64,000 nucleotides of DNA from Bubalus kerabau (lineage: Eukaryota > Chordata > Mammalia > Artiodactyla > Bovidae). This document shows positions 44,930 to 55,559 of the stretch, one piece after another. The position numbers were made by a program, and so were the translations under genes. The stretch spans positions 46,810,501 through 46,874,500 of the forward strand of contig NC_073637.1 of NCBI RefSeq assembly GCF_029407905.1, in the 5' to 3' direction. Under the pieces are notes generated by a model. It did not search any database. It was not told where the DNA came from and was given only the letters and a program-made list of their open reading frames with translations. The stretch's first letter is position 1; each line of letters starts with the position of its first letter.

Positions 44930-45790
44930 ACATATATTCATCCTCATAACACCATACAGAGTATTTCACTGCCCTAAAAACCCTCTGTGCATTGCCTATT
45001 CATCTCCCTTCCATGCTCCCACCACTGTCCCACAACCCTGTCAACCCCTGTCATTTTTACTGTCTCCATAGCTCTGGCTTTTCCTCAATGTCGTATAACG
45101 GGAATCATATAATATGTGCCTTGTCAGATTGGCTTCTTTCACTTAGTAATGTGCATTTAAGTTTCCCCCATATTTTTTCATGGCTTAATAGCTCATTTCT
45201 TTTTAGCACTGAAAAATATTCCATTGTCTGGATGTACTATAGTCCATTCATACATTCACCTTCTGAAGGACATCTTGGTTGTTTCCAAGATTTGGCAACT
45301 ATGAATAAAGCTGCTATAAGCATCCATATGCAGGTTTTTGTGTGGACATAGTTTTCAACCTCTTTGAGTAAATGATGGGGTAATACTGTGTTTAGTTCTA
45401 TAAGAAACTGCCACATTGAGTTCCAAAGTGAATGCACCCATTTTGCATTCCCCCCAGCAACGAATGAGAGTTCTGTTGCTCCACGTTCTCAGCAGCATTT
45501 GGTAACTGTCAGTGTTTTGATTTGGCTGTTTTAATATGTTGCAGTGGTATCATTGTTATAGTTTGCATTTTCCTGATGATGTATGATGTGGAACATTCTT
45601 TCATATGCATATTTGCCACCCATGTATCTGTTAAAGTCTTTGCCCATTTTTAAAATTGTGTTCTTTGTTTCTTATTATTTAGTTTTAAGAGTTCTTTGTA
45701 CATTTGGGTAGCAGTTTTCTATCAAATGTGTTTTTTGCAAATATTTTCTCCCAGTCTATAAATAATGGTTTACTTTTCAAAATATATGTT
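44930..45790 (-). mobile_element. L1 3' UTR/ORF2-end fragment, reversed
   Basis: ATTCCATTGTCTGGATGTAC, CATTCACCTTCTGAAGGACA and CAAATATTTTCTCCCAGTC are reversed L1 landmarks. It probably belongs with the piece at 43330, split by the BovB. Confidence 0.75.
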
Positions 45791-46044
45791 GACATTTTAT
45801 TCTAGTAACAAATTGTCTCAAATAGATTTTCAAATGAGTATCACATTTAAACATATATCATGTGTATGTGACATTACAATTTAAACATTTTTTTAGAGAT
45901 GGACTGTCTAATACAGTAATCACATGTGGCTCTTGAATACTTTAAATGTGCTAGTATGAATGAGAAACTACATTTTTATTTTACTTAATTTTAATTAAAA
46001 TTTTAAAAATGGTCTTGATTCAGGTGTTATAAAACTTTTAAACA

Positions 46045-46572
46045 TATGAAAAGCTATGACCAACCTAGACAGCATATTTTAAAAAGCAGATTCATTATTT
46101 TGCCAACAAAGGTCTGTCTAGTCAAAGCTATAGTTTTTCCAGTAGTCATGTGTGGATGTGAGAGTTGGACTACAGAGAAAGCTGAGTGCCGAAGAATTGA
46201 TGCTTTTGAACTGTGGTGTTGGAGAAGACTCTTGAGAGTTCCTTGGACTGCAAGGAGATCCAACCAGTCCATCCTAAAGGAGATCAGTCCTGAGTGTTCA
46301 TTGGAAGGACTGATGTTGAAGCTGAAACTCCAATACTTTGGCCACCTGATGCGAAGAGCTGACTCATTTGAAAAGACCCTGATGCTGGGAAAGATTGAGG
46401 GCAGGAGGAGAAGGGGGATGAGGATGGTTGGATGGCATCATTGATGCCAGATGGAGATGAGTTTGGGTAAACTCTGGGAGTTGGTGATGGACAGGGAGGC
46501 CTAGGGTGCTGCAGTCCATGGGGTCACAACGAGTCAGATACAACTGAGTGAATAAACTGAACTAAACTGAAA
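46045..46572 (+). mobile_element. BovB LINE 3' fragment
   Basis: From AAAGCTATGACCAACCTAGA to the terminus AACTGAACTAAACTGAA. It contains the VMCGCESW-coding stretch; frames are broken. Confidence 0.9.
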
Positions 46573-46999
46573 GAACCTGAATATGTGAATCTACACTTTC
46601 AACCATAAATTTTATGCAATGTAAATGTCTATCAACCATTTCAAAATAAACTTGAGAGTCTGAGTGGAGGTGCACTGTTAGCATAAAATGCATACTGAAT
46701 TTTGAGGACAATATGGAAAAAAGTACAATATCTCATTAAAAATGTTTACATTGATGATATGTCAAAATGACAACGTTTTAGATGTATTTGGTTAGATAAA
46801 ATATAACCCAATAAAGCCCTAAATTTTAAAAAATGTTTTTTAAACAAACCCTAAATTATTTTTATTTTTTACTTTTATTTTTACTGTTTATTTTTACTTT
46901 TTAGTGTGGCTGCAAGAAAAATTTAGGTTATATATGTGGCTCATATAACATTTCTATTGAGCAGTGCTGTTTTAGAGTACCATGACACCAAGTTTCATT

Positions 47000-47140
47000 C
47001 ATATATTCAACATGTCTCATATGCCATTTACTAGCCACTGGGGATTCAATACTGCACAAGCTACACCAGGCACTTGATTTCTCTTATGGAGCTTATATTC
47101 TAGTACTGGAGAAGATAATACACAATAAATAAATAAACTA
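47000..47140 (+). repeat. L2 3'-end fragment
   Basis: TAGCCACTGGGGATTCAATA, then TCTTATGGAGCTTATATTC in L2 order. Confidence 0.6.
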
Positions 47141-47200
47141 ATTCAGCTGTGTGTTTCAGAATTACTTACTTGAAGAGATGTCTTTAAAAGCAGCTCTATT

Positions 47201-47914
47201 CCTTAAAAAGCTGGAAATAGAACTGCCTTATGACCCAGCAATCCCACTGCTGGGCATACACACTGAGGAAATCAGAATTGAAAGAGACACATGTACCCCA
47301 ATGTTCACTGCAGCACTGTTTTATAATAGCCAGGACATGGAAGCAACCTAGATGTCCATCAGCAGATGAATGGGTAAGAAAGCTGTGGGACATATACACA
47401 ATGGAGTATTACTCAGCCATTAAAAAGAATACATTTGAATCTGTTCTAATGAGGTGGATGAAACTGGAGCCTGTTATGCAGAGTGAAGTAAGCCAGAAAG
47501 AAAAACACCAATACAGTATACTAACACATATATATGGAATTCAGAAAGATGGTAACAATAAACCTGTATGTGAGACAGCAAAAGAAACACAGATGTATAG
47601 AACAGTCTTCTGGACTCTGTGGAAGAGGGAGAGGGTGGGATGATTTGGGAGAATGACATTGAAACATGTATAATATCATATAAGAAATGAATCGCCAGTC
47701 CAGGTTTGATGCAGGATACAGGATGCTTGGGGCTGCTGCACTGGGATGACCCAGAGGGATGGTACACTGAGGAAGGTGGGAGGGGGGTTCAGGATGGGTA
47801 ACACGTGTACACCCGTGGCGGATTCATGTTGATGTATGGCAAAACCAGTACAATATTGTAAAGTAATTAGCCTCCAATTAAAATAAATAAATTTAAATTT
47901 AAAAAGAAATAAAT
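47201..47914 (+). mobile_element. Young bovine-type L1 (L1-BT), 5'-truncated
   Basis: The ORF2 C-terminal end reads IELPYDPAIPLLGIHTE, followed by the bovine L1 3' UTR and an AAATAAATAAATTTAAATTT tail. Low divergence from the expected L1 pattern suggests a recent insertion. The duplication AAAAGCAGCTCTATT begins at 47186, and its 3' copy is split by a SINE. Confidence 0.92.
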
Positions 47915-47921
47915 AAAAGCA

Positions 47922-48184
47922 GCAATGGCACCCCACTCCAGTACTCTTGCCTGGAAAATCCCATGGATGGAGGAGCATGGAAGGCTGCAGTCCATGGGGT
48001 CACTGAGGGTCGGACACGACTGAGCGACTTCACTTTCACTTTTCACTTTCACTCATTGGAGAAGGAAATGGCAACCCACTCCAGTGTTCTTGCCTGGAGA
48101 ATCCCGGGGACGGGGGAGCCTCGTGGGCTGCCATCTATGGGGTTGCACAGAGTCAGACTGACTGAAGTGACTTAGCAGCAGCAA
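47922..48184 (+). mobile_element. BOV-A2 SINE nested in the 3' target-site copy of L1-BT
   Basis: A dimer from CAATGGCACCCCACTCCAGT to TTAGCAGCAGCAACAG. AAAAGCAGC precedes it at 47915-47923 and CAGCTCTATT follows at 48185-48194. Together these account for the L1 duplication. Confidence 0.88.
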
Positions 48185-48579
48185 CAGCTCTATTTTTGTT
48201 CCAAACGCATGGGCCATTCTATGGGATGCTAATGTATTTCCTATGCTCAAGTCCTTTACGTTATGTATCAGGTAAGATAGAAGATTCTTTCTGCCTTGCA
48301 GTAAGCAGTCCAGAAATTTAAAGCAGAGTCTCATACCTCCTGTTTTATGCATCTGCTCTACAGGGTAGCAGGGAATACAAGTAACTGCCTAGTTCCTCCA
48401 TAATTTATCTTCATCTCAGTTCCTAAGATGAACTCTTGCTACATAAATACATAAATAAAATAGAATATTCCCTCACCAAATAATTATCTTTCACCACAGC
48501 ATCCAATGGACTGCTATGTGAGTAAAGTGGTTTATGATAAGGAGAGTCACACTAAAAAAAGATTTAATGCTATGCAACC

Positions 48580-48785
48580 TTACAGTCAACACTTTTTAAG
48601 GAATATTCTTTAACAAGGACCTATTGTATAGCACAAAGAACTCTACACAATATTCTATAATAACATTTATGGGGAAAAACATGAAAAAGAATAGATATAG
48701 GTATATGTATAACTGAATCACCTTGTTTTACACCTGAAACTAGCACATTGTAAATAAACCATACTCCAAACTAAATTTAAAAATT
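48580..48785 (+). mobile_element. L1 3'-end fragment
   Basis: ACAAGGACCTATTGTATAGC, then ATGTATAACTGAATCACCTT and CTAGCACATTGTAAATAAAC mark an artiodactyl L1 3' end. Confidence 0.75.
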
Positions 48786-49420
48786 TGTTAAAAAGAATGA
48801 AGGAAAGAAAAAATATTTTCCCTTTGTATTAATGAAAAAAATCAGATTTAACTAAATTTTATTGATCAGCCTTCCATGAAAACTAGTAGAAATTATACTA
48901 TTTACATTTTCAAACCTAGTTTCAATGTATGAAGCTCAAACTAGTGAACAGTTTTCACAAAATCTTTTTGGCAAACCTACTGTGTCCAAGACATTAGCCT
49001 AGATGCAGTGAGGAAGTGTAACAATAAATAACATGTGACTTTTGCCTCTCCTTAATGATTCAACTTCCCATTCTTGTTACCAGCCTGGGACCAAAATAAA
49101 ATACAATATAAAGTGTTTTTAGATGTTTTGCTTTGTCAATCATCTTAATATGAATTTTTTTTTGCACAAGAATCTCTTGCTGATCTCCTAAAGTTTTTAA
49201 AATTCTTTTAGCATCTTTCATTAGCATATACAGTATAAAAGATAAGCAATATCTTCATTCCAAACCCGGTTTCCCCTCGTACCTTACCTCCCTTCTCCAT
49301 CCTAAACCATATCCTATCCGTGACTTAAACTTCTTAATACCTCTTTCACCAAATATTTTCTGGATTAATACATTGATTAACACAAGGAATGAGGTATGCA
49401 TTTAGGGTACTTAATCATCC
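48786..49420. other. Intergenic sequence, nothing recognised
   Basis: AT-rich; no family or coding signal was identified. Confidence 0.5.
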
Positions 49421-49422
49421 TT

Positions 49423-49800
49423 TGAACTGTGGTGTTGGAGAAGACTCTTGAGAGTCCCTTGGACTACAAGGAAATCCAACCAGTCCATTCTGAAGGAGAT
49501 CAGTCCTGGGATTTCTTTGGAAGGAATGATGCTAAAGCTGAAACTCCAGTACTTTGGCTACCTCATGTGAAGAGTTGACTCATTGGAAAAGACCCTGATG
49601 CTGGGAGGGATTGGGGGCAGGAGGAGAAGGGGACGGCAGAGGATGAGATGGCTGGATGGCATCACTGACTCAATGGACGTGAGTCTGAGTGAACTCCAGG
49701 AGTTGGTGATGGACAGGGAGGCCTGGTGTGCTGCGATTCATGGGGTCGCAAAGAGTCGGACACAACTGAGTGACTGAACTGAACTGAACTGAACTGAATC
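49423..49800 (+). mobile_element. BovB 3' end
   Basis: TGAACTGTGGTGTTGGAGAA to the GACTGAACTGAACTGAACTG terminus. Little diverged from the BovB copies at 1032 and 24455. Confidence 0.92.
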
Positions 49801-50016
49801 ATCCTTAATGCTTGTGTATGAGTTTTAAACCAACAAAGCCATGGGCTCAAATCTGTGTTTTACAAAGATATAATGGCACTGGGAAGGGTGGATTTTAAAG
49901 GGGAGAGTAAGCAGATATAAATTCATTTACAAAGCAAGAGTTAAGAGATGGTGAGAGACTGAGCAAAAGAATAGCAACAAGATGGTGGGAAAGCAGTGGG
50001 ATAAATTGAGCCACCA

Positions 50017-50222
50017 GCTTCCCTGGTGGCTCAGACAGTAAAGAACCTGCCTGCAATGTGGGAGACCTGGGTTTGATTCCTGGGTTGGGAAGATCTCCTG
50101 GAGAAGGGTATGACAACCCACTCCAGTATTCTTGCCTGGAGAATCCCCATGGACAGAGGTGCCTGGTGGACAATAGTCCATGGGGTCGCAAAGAGTCAAC
50201 ACAACTGAGAGACTAAGCACAG
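50017..50222 (+). mobile_element. Bov-tA SINE
   Basis: CTTCCCTGGTGGCTCAGACA head, GGGTTTGATTCCTGGG and BovA body to AACTGAGAGACTAAGCAC. Confidence 0.92.
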
Positions 50223-51500
50223 CACAAGCTGAGAAATGGTACAGGAAGCTCTTTCCTTCTGGAGGAGCCTGGTTCCCATAGACAAGGCCCATGGGAGAAA
50301 ATTTGACTTTGTTTAGAAAAGGAATTCCCACAAGGGGAAACTATGGTTTTGTTCATAGATATTCAAATACAGCATTGATACACACATGTAAAGCCAGCCT
50401 CTTCCCCCAGAGTTGTGAAAAGGGGTATTCAACAACCAGAGTCTCACTCTGCTTTAAAAATGTGGAGATGGGAGATGTGGTCCCAGACTCTCAGTGCTGT
50501 TGGTGGGCTGTGTGTATGTGCTGGGGGGACAGGCACTTTTTAATTCAGGCCAGCTGCTTTGCACTTTGCTCTACGATGGACAGCTTCCATGGACTGTATC
50601 CCTCTGACCTTTGCCTCTGCTTATTTCTTTTGGAGGAAATCAGGGTATTTTTTTTTTTTTCTGACAATTTTTAAGTTGACGAGGAAACATACCTAATCAC
50701 TGGATAATAAGGAGCAGAAACAAAGCCATGATGAGAGGGAGTGTTTTCACAGCATGTGGGTGATAGGTTAAAGAAGAGTTCATGCCAAGGCTCTCCTTTT
50801 ACTGAAGCAAAGTTGCTGTGTTAATGCAATATCATTACCAATGTTTTAGAGTTTGTCAGAGTCTTAAGATGAAATTTTGCAAAAAAATTAGTCATATTTC
50901 ACTTGATTTTCTCCCCCCACACACTACTTGGATCATTTGAGAATGGTTTTACATATTTTAGAATTAAGAAGCAACATAAAGGTAACCTGTATTAGTTTGT
51001 GTACCATTCATTGAACATATGTTCCCAGTGACTGACTGTTGACTCTGACTTCAGAATGGTGATGATTTTGATAAGAGTGAGTAAGCCAGTACACTATGAG
51101 TCAGTTAAAAAGGTAGTGGCTAATTACAGGCTTGTGTTGCGGCTTCAAGCATGTTGCATAACTTCTTCACTTGGCCTCTTATTCATAAAAGGGATTCTTC
51201 ATCCATAGTGTAGTAGGCACTGGTAGGAATCAACTAAAGAGCTGGCAAAGCACTTTCTGAACATAGAGTGTGCCCTGCATTTTCTTTGTGTCATAAAGCA
51301 AGCATCATTATGGAGAATTGACCGTAGGCAAAAGTGAAAATATTAACCAGAAAAACCAGAAAGAAATGTGCAAATGAACCAGAAGACATCACCAAGAAAA
51401 TGTCCAGAAAGACAGAAACACACATGCACACTGTCAAGATTTTTCTCTTCTAGCTATGAGCTCTTTAGAGGTAGGGATTTTACTCTGTATGACTTGGTAG
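50223..51500. other. FABP4 far-upstream flank, mostly unique; possible enhancer and a MIR-like piece
   Basis: The stretch 50460-50850 is free of recognised repeats and contains the DR1-like site at 50605 and a C/EBP-like TTAATGCAAT at about 50822. A MIR-like pattern occurs at 51110-51290. Confidence 0.4.
50605..50617 (-). promoter_or_regulatory. Possible DR1 (PPAR/RXR-type) element upstream of FABP4
   Basis: The minus strand reads GAGGCAAAGGTCA: one perfect AGGTCA half-site, a single-base spacer and a weak upstream half. It lies in non-repetitive sequence about 8.6 kb upstream of FABP4, or about 5.3 kb after subtracting ruminant-specific insertions. That corresponds to the mouse aP2 adipocyte enhancer position. 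Short-motif evidence only. Confidence 0.25.
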
Positions 51501-51504
51501 TTCT

Positions 51505-51985
51505 GTAGATCGCCAGTCTCCAGAATTTTTGGCACCAGAGACCAGTCTCATGGAAGACAATCATAGACCAGGGGTGGGGTTGGGGAAATGGTTTCAGGAT
51601 GATTCAAATGCATAACATTTACTGTGCACTTTATTCCTATTATAATTACATTGTGATATATATAATGAATAATATAATATTTACATATATAATTATATAC
51701 AACCCACCATAATGCAGAATCAGTGGGAGCTTGTGTTTGTTTTCCTGCAACTAAGGAGCACGCAACCTAGATCCCTTGCATGCACAGTTCACAGTAGGGT
51801 TCGAGCTCCTACGAAAATCTAGTGCCACCGCTGATCTGACAGGAGGTGGAGCTTGAGCAGGAATGCGGTAATGCAAGTGGTGGGGAGCGGCTGTAAATAC
51901 AGATGAAGCTTCACTTGCTCTCATCTGCCACTCGCCTCCTGCTATGTGGCCCAGTTCCTGACAAGAGGGTTGGGAATCCCTGCTG
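51505..51985 (+). repeat. Ancient hAT-type DNA transposon relic with AT-rich insertion
   Basis: The 5' end (CAGTCTCCAGAATTTTTGGC) and 3' end (GGGTTGGGAATCCCTGCTG) form decayed inverted termini. Internal landmarks are GAGCACGCAACCTAGATCCC and CGCTGATCTGACAGGAGG. The AT-rich piece at 51615-51710 is not typical of such elements. Family name uncertain. Confidence 0.5.
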
Positions 51986-51999
51986 TAGAGTTCATTGTT

Positions 52000-53190
52000 G
52001 AATTAAGAGGAAATCAATCAGATGGGCTTTCATCACATTAAGGTATATATGACAGATAATATCGTAACATTACTAGAAGTGTTTACATCTTTTAAAACAA
52101 TCCTGACAAACTCCCCAAATTTGTGACAAGGGGAAAATTTCAGATGTTGGGAATAAACCATAGAGAAGAGCTAGTTTGGTGCCCTGAAGTTTAGTAGCAT
52201 GCTAACTGTTACTTGTGCTTGTAAGAACTCTTCTCAATCCACAAACAATGAACACACCCTATCTTTTCCAAACTTCTATTCATATCCTTGCTTTTCCCCA
52301 TCTCTCACCCCAGTTACCTTCTACAGGCTTTAAAATTGTACACATATAGTTTTAAATTAGATATATAAAGCTAAAAGTGAAGAAGATATTCAGCTTAATG
52401 TATTCATTAAATGTTTAATAAGTACCAGTCTTTGTGTTTGATACTGTGGCACAGAATGAATAAAACAAGCAGGGAAGGCAGGTGAGGACTGTGAAGGGAT
52501 ATGCATCCAGAGTGTTTCTGGCTGACGGTTGACATAGTTTTGGATTCATAATAGACACTTGGGAAAAAAATAAAGTTTAAGAGAGAGAAGGAAAAAGAGG
52601 TCAGGGAGGAGGAATAGAAAAAGAAGGAAAAAATGAAGAAAAGGAGACGAGAGGAAGGGATAGTGAGAGAGCATGCTTGGGATGAACACGTGGGTACCCT
52701 GAGGTTGCAGACAAAATGAGGATCACATACTAGAATGAAAATATCAGAGAGCAGATGCCACAACAGGCATCGACTATGACTAGACGCTGATAGAGACAAA
52801 ACAGGAGCAGCCCATCCAAGGACGATTTTGATTACGAGGAAACACTGAGTATTCTTTCTGTGGGGCCCTTTTGCTGTGGCCAGGACTTCCCTCCAGTGAA
52901 CTCTGACCTAGAAAGCTCAAATGTCAGGCATCTGCAAACTATGTTTGCCGTGTGGGTGTTAACTTCCCTCTTGACGAAAATCCTCTCTCACTGGGTGAAA
53001 TGTGCATTCCTGTATATTCAGTGGTTTGCCAAGATTCTCCAAATCTGAGTATTATTACCCCTTTCACCAGATTCTTGATAATGATTTTTAGGTTGTAAGG
53101 ATACAGCCATTCATTAAAATTTTGTCATTATGCTAAATTTTTTATTCAATGAACACTAATATATTTGTGATATTTTTCTGGTTGCCTTAT
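52000..53190. other. Intergenic sequence; weak L2 hint at 52400-52480
   Basis: TTTAATAAGTACCAGTCTTT near 52410 is L2-like. A purine-rich stretch occupies 52570-52670. No gene recognised. Confidence 0.4.
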
Positions 53191-53194
53191 AGGC

Positions 53195-53420
53195 AGTGTT
53201 ATATAAAGAATCATAAGCTCTGGAGACATGTTGAAATTCTGTTTCTACTATTCACTAGCTTGTGACCTTTTGCAAGCTAGTTAATTTCTAGGACACTCAG
53301 CTTTCTCGTCTGTAAATTGAGAAACTATATTACGGTGGTGTTTAAATTAGCAATCTTAAATGTCAGATACTTTGTATGTTTCCTAGCATATACTTATACA
53401 TGTTGCCTTGCATACACCTA
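53195..53420 (+). repeat. MIR element
   Basis: TCACTAGCTTGTGACCTTTT, then CAGCTTTCTCGTCTGTAAAT occurs in MIR order. Confidence 0.7.
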
Positions 53421-53829
53421 ATGACATATGACAGTTAGTACTGACAGAAGTAGTAATGATAATAATAATAAATCACCAGAAGATAAACCACATTCTTGGG
53501 GTATGAGTCCTGGGCTGAGAAGAATTAGAAAATGTTCTCTAATGCAAAATAGTCTTACTTTCAGTCATCTTTGGTTTAGAACTCTCAAAACGTTGCGCTT
53601 TCTCCAAACAATGATTCAAGAGTGAAAGTCCAGTCATGAGACCATAAGAATCATGACATTCAAAAAAAGTTTTCTTGATATCCATGGTTCAGAACAAGAA
53701 AGTTTTTTTCCTCAAGAACATGATACCATTATCATGATACCATGTTAATCCTTCTTTCCTCTCACGGGGGTAAATTTTCCTCCCCAAATGGAAATAGCAT
53801 AATATTTTTTTAAAAAATAACATAGGCTT

Positions 53830-54350
53830 GATGTAAAAATTCAAACAATATAGATATAGAGGAGAAAGGAATTGTTCTACTCTCTGGATCATTCCTTTTA
53901 GTGATTCGATGAGTATTCTTTCAGTCTAGCCATGTACAAACACATGGAATCTGAGTATGAATTTTTAGTAAAGACGTTGGATATGTTAAGGCTTTGTATA
54001 CATTTGGTCTCCCATAGCTTTCATCTTCACTTAGTAATACATCATAGTCATCTCTTCATGCCAAGGAATATAACTATATCTCATTTAAAAAAAATTGCTT
54101 CCAAGTATTCCATTTACATATGCACCATATTTTCGCAAATACTTCCACTTTTCATTGTTAAAAAACTTTAGCAAACATTGTTGTACCTATGCATCTTTGT
54201 CTATTTGTGTTACTATTTCCATAGAATAAATGCCTAGAGACAGATTTGAAGGGTCAGTGGTTGCACACATTTTAGATATTGATACATACTATAGAATTGC
54301 CCCCCAAAAAAGGTTATACCCTTTCAACTTCCACCAATAGTGAATGATAG
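53830..54350 (-). mobile_element. Old L1/HAL1 3' UTR fragment, reversed
   Basis: TAGCAAACATTGTTGTACCTATG, then ATAAATGCCTAGAGACAGAT and TTCCACCAATAGTGAATG are reversed L1 landmarks. Confidence 0.6.
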
Positions 54351-55555
54351 TACCTAATTATTCTCAATGAAACTGGCAAAAAATGGGGCTTGCTTTCAAT
54401 GGAACTTATCATTTGAAATAGCTAACATGGGTACAAGACAAGTTGACAACAGAAACTCGAGTATGAGGCTATCTAGCCATGATCATCAAGGGCCTGACTT
54501 AGGATATGCAAGTGAATTGGATGAAGAAATAAGTAATATTATGTACAAACAGTCTTCTGCTTAAAAAAAAAAGTGTAAGACATTGAAGCAACATCTCTTG
54601 AGAAGGTTTAGGGGAGATGGTGGGACCTTCTCAAGTCCCAGTCAGAGAGACGTGGAGTGCCCATCCTTTAATTGTGTCTTTTCAACTGCTTTCCAAATAA
54701 TGAAACAGGAAAATCACAATGGCTGTACTTTGGCCATAACTATTCTCTTAAGGCCAATCAAGACTTCATGAAGTATGCTTATTTCTTTTGTACCATTTGT
54801 GGAGTTGAGCATTAGCTTTTATAGTTCCCAATGGAGGTAATCTGTTAGTAAGTATAGGAAGCAAATTTGTAATATCATAATTTTCTAGGATAAAAAGACT
54901 TACTGTGATTCTAATCCTCCTGAAATGCTTATTCCCTTTCATGTATAAATATGAAAGATTGCCCTACACAGATTAAAGACTGTTGCGCAAGTGGGTTTAT
55001 CAGTCAAGGAACTAGGTAGCCTCATCAAATTAAGTGTAAATCTGCAATAAATGTATAATAATCAAAGGTGCATCAAAACAGAGTTCCTTTAACATGGAAA
55101 TAGAAAAAATCTAACATAAAATCTAACTTAAAATTCAGGAAACTCTGGATTGTGTTTCCTAAAGTTTGATCCCCGTGCTCAAGGGTGCGCTTTTGGGACC
55201 CTATGCCCTTCATTACCTTCCCTTGCATACACCAGGAAGCTGCCTCCTGATCATTAGTATCTCACAGAACAAGGATTCTGCCAAGAATAATTGTTTTGCC
55301 TCCATAAAAGCATCAGTCATCCTTCAAAGGCATATTAATGAGTATAAATGCTGGAAATCTTCTTTGAGCTACTCTGTTAAAAACTGCCTCTAGGGTCAGA
55401 TACTGATAAATAAAAACTCCATGTAGCAGCAGTTTCATCTAACACAAATAAAATTAACTCCTTGATTATTTCTAAATGTTTTAATCATTAGTACGTATGT
55501 GAAGAATCATGAATTACTTTGACAAATTAATTTTTTGTCAAGGATTTCTTTTTAA
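54351..55555. other. Intergenic sequence, nothing recognised
   Basis: Several short open frames without family resemblance; no repeats identified. Confidence 0.45.
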
Positions 55556-55559
55556 AAAA

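Noticed and set aside
46046..46444. A 132-codon plus-strand frame with VMCGCESW-like sequence
   Set aside because: This is the C-terminal part of a 5'-truncated BovB reverse-transcriptase frame, as in the copies at 1032, 20100 and 24455.
47230..47643. A 137-codon plus-strand open frame
   Set aside because: It lies in the L1-BT 3' end, out of frame with or beyond the ORF2 terminus, and is not an independent gene.
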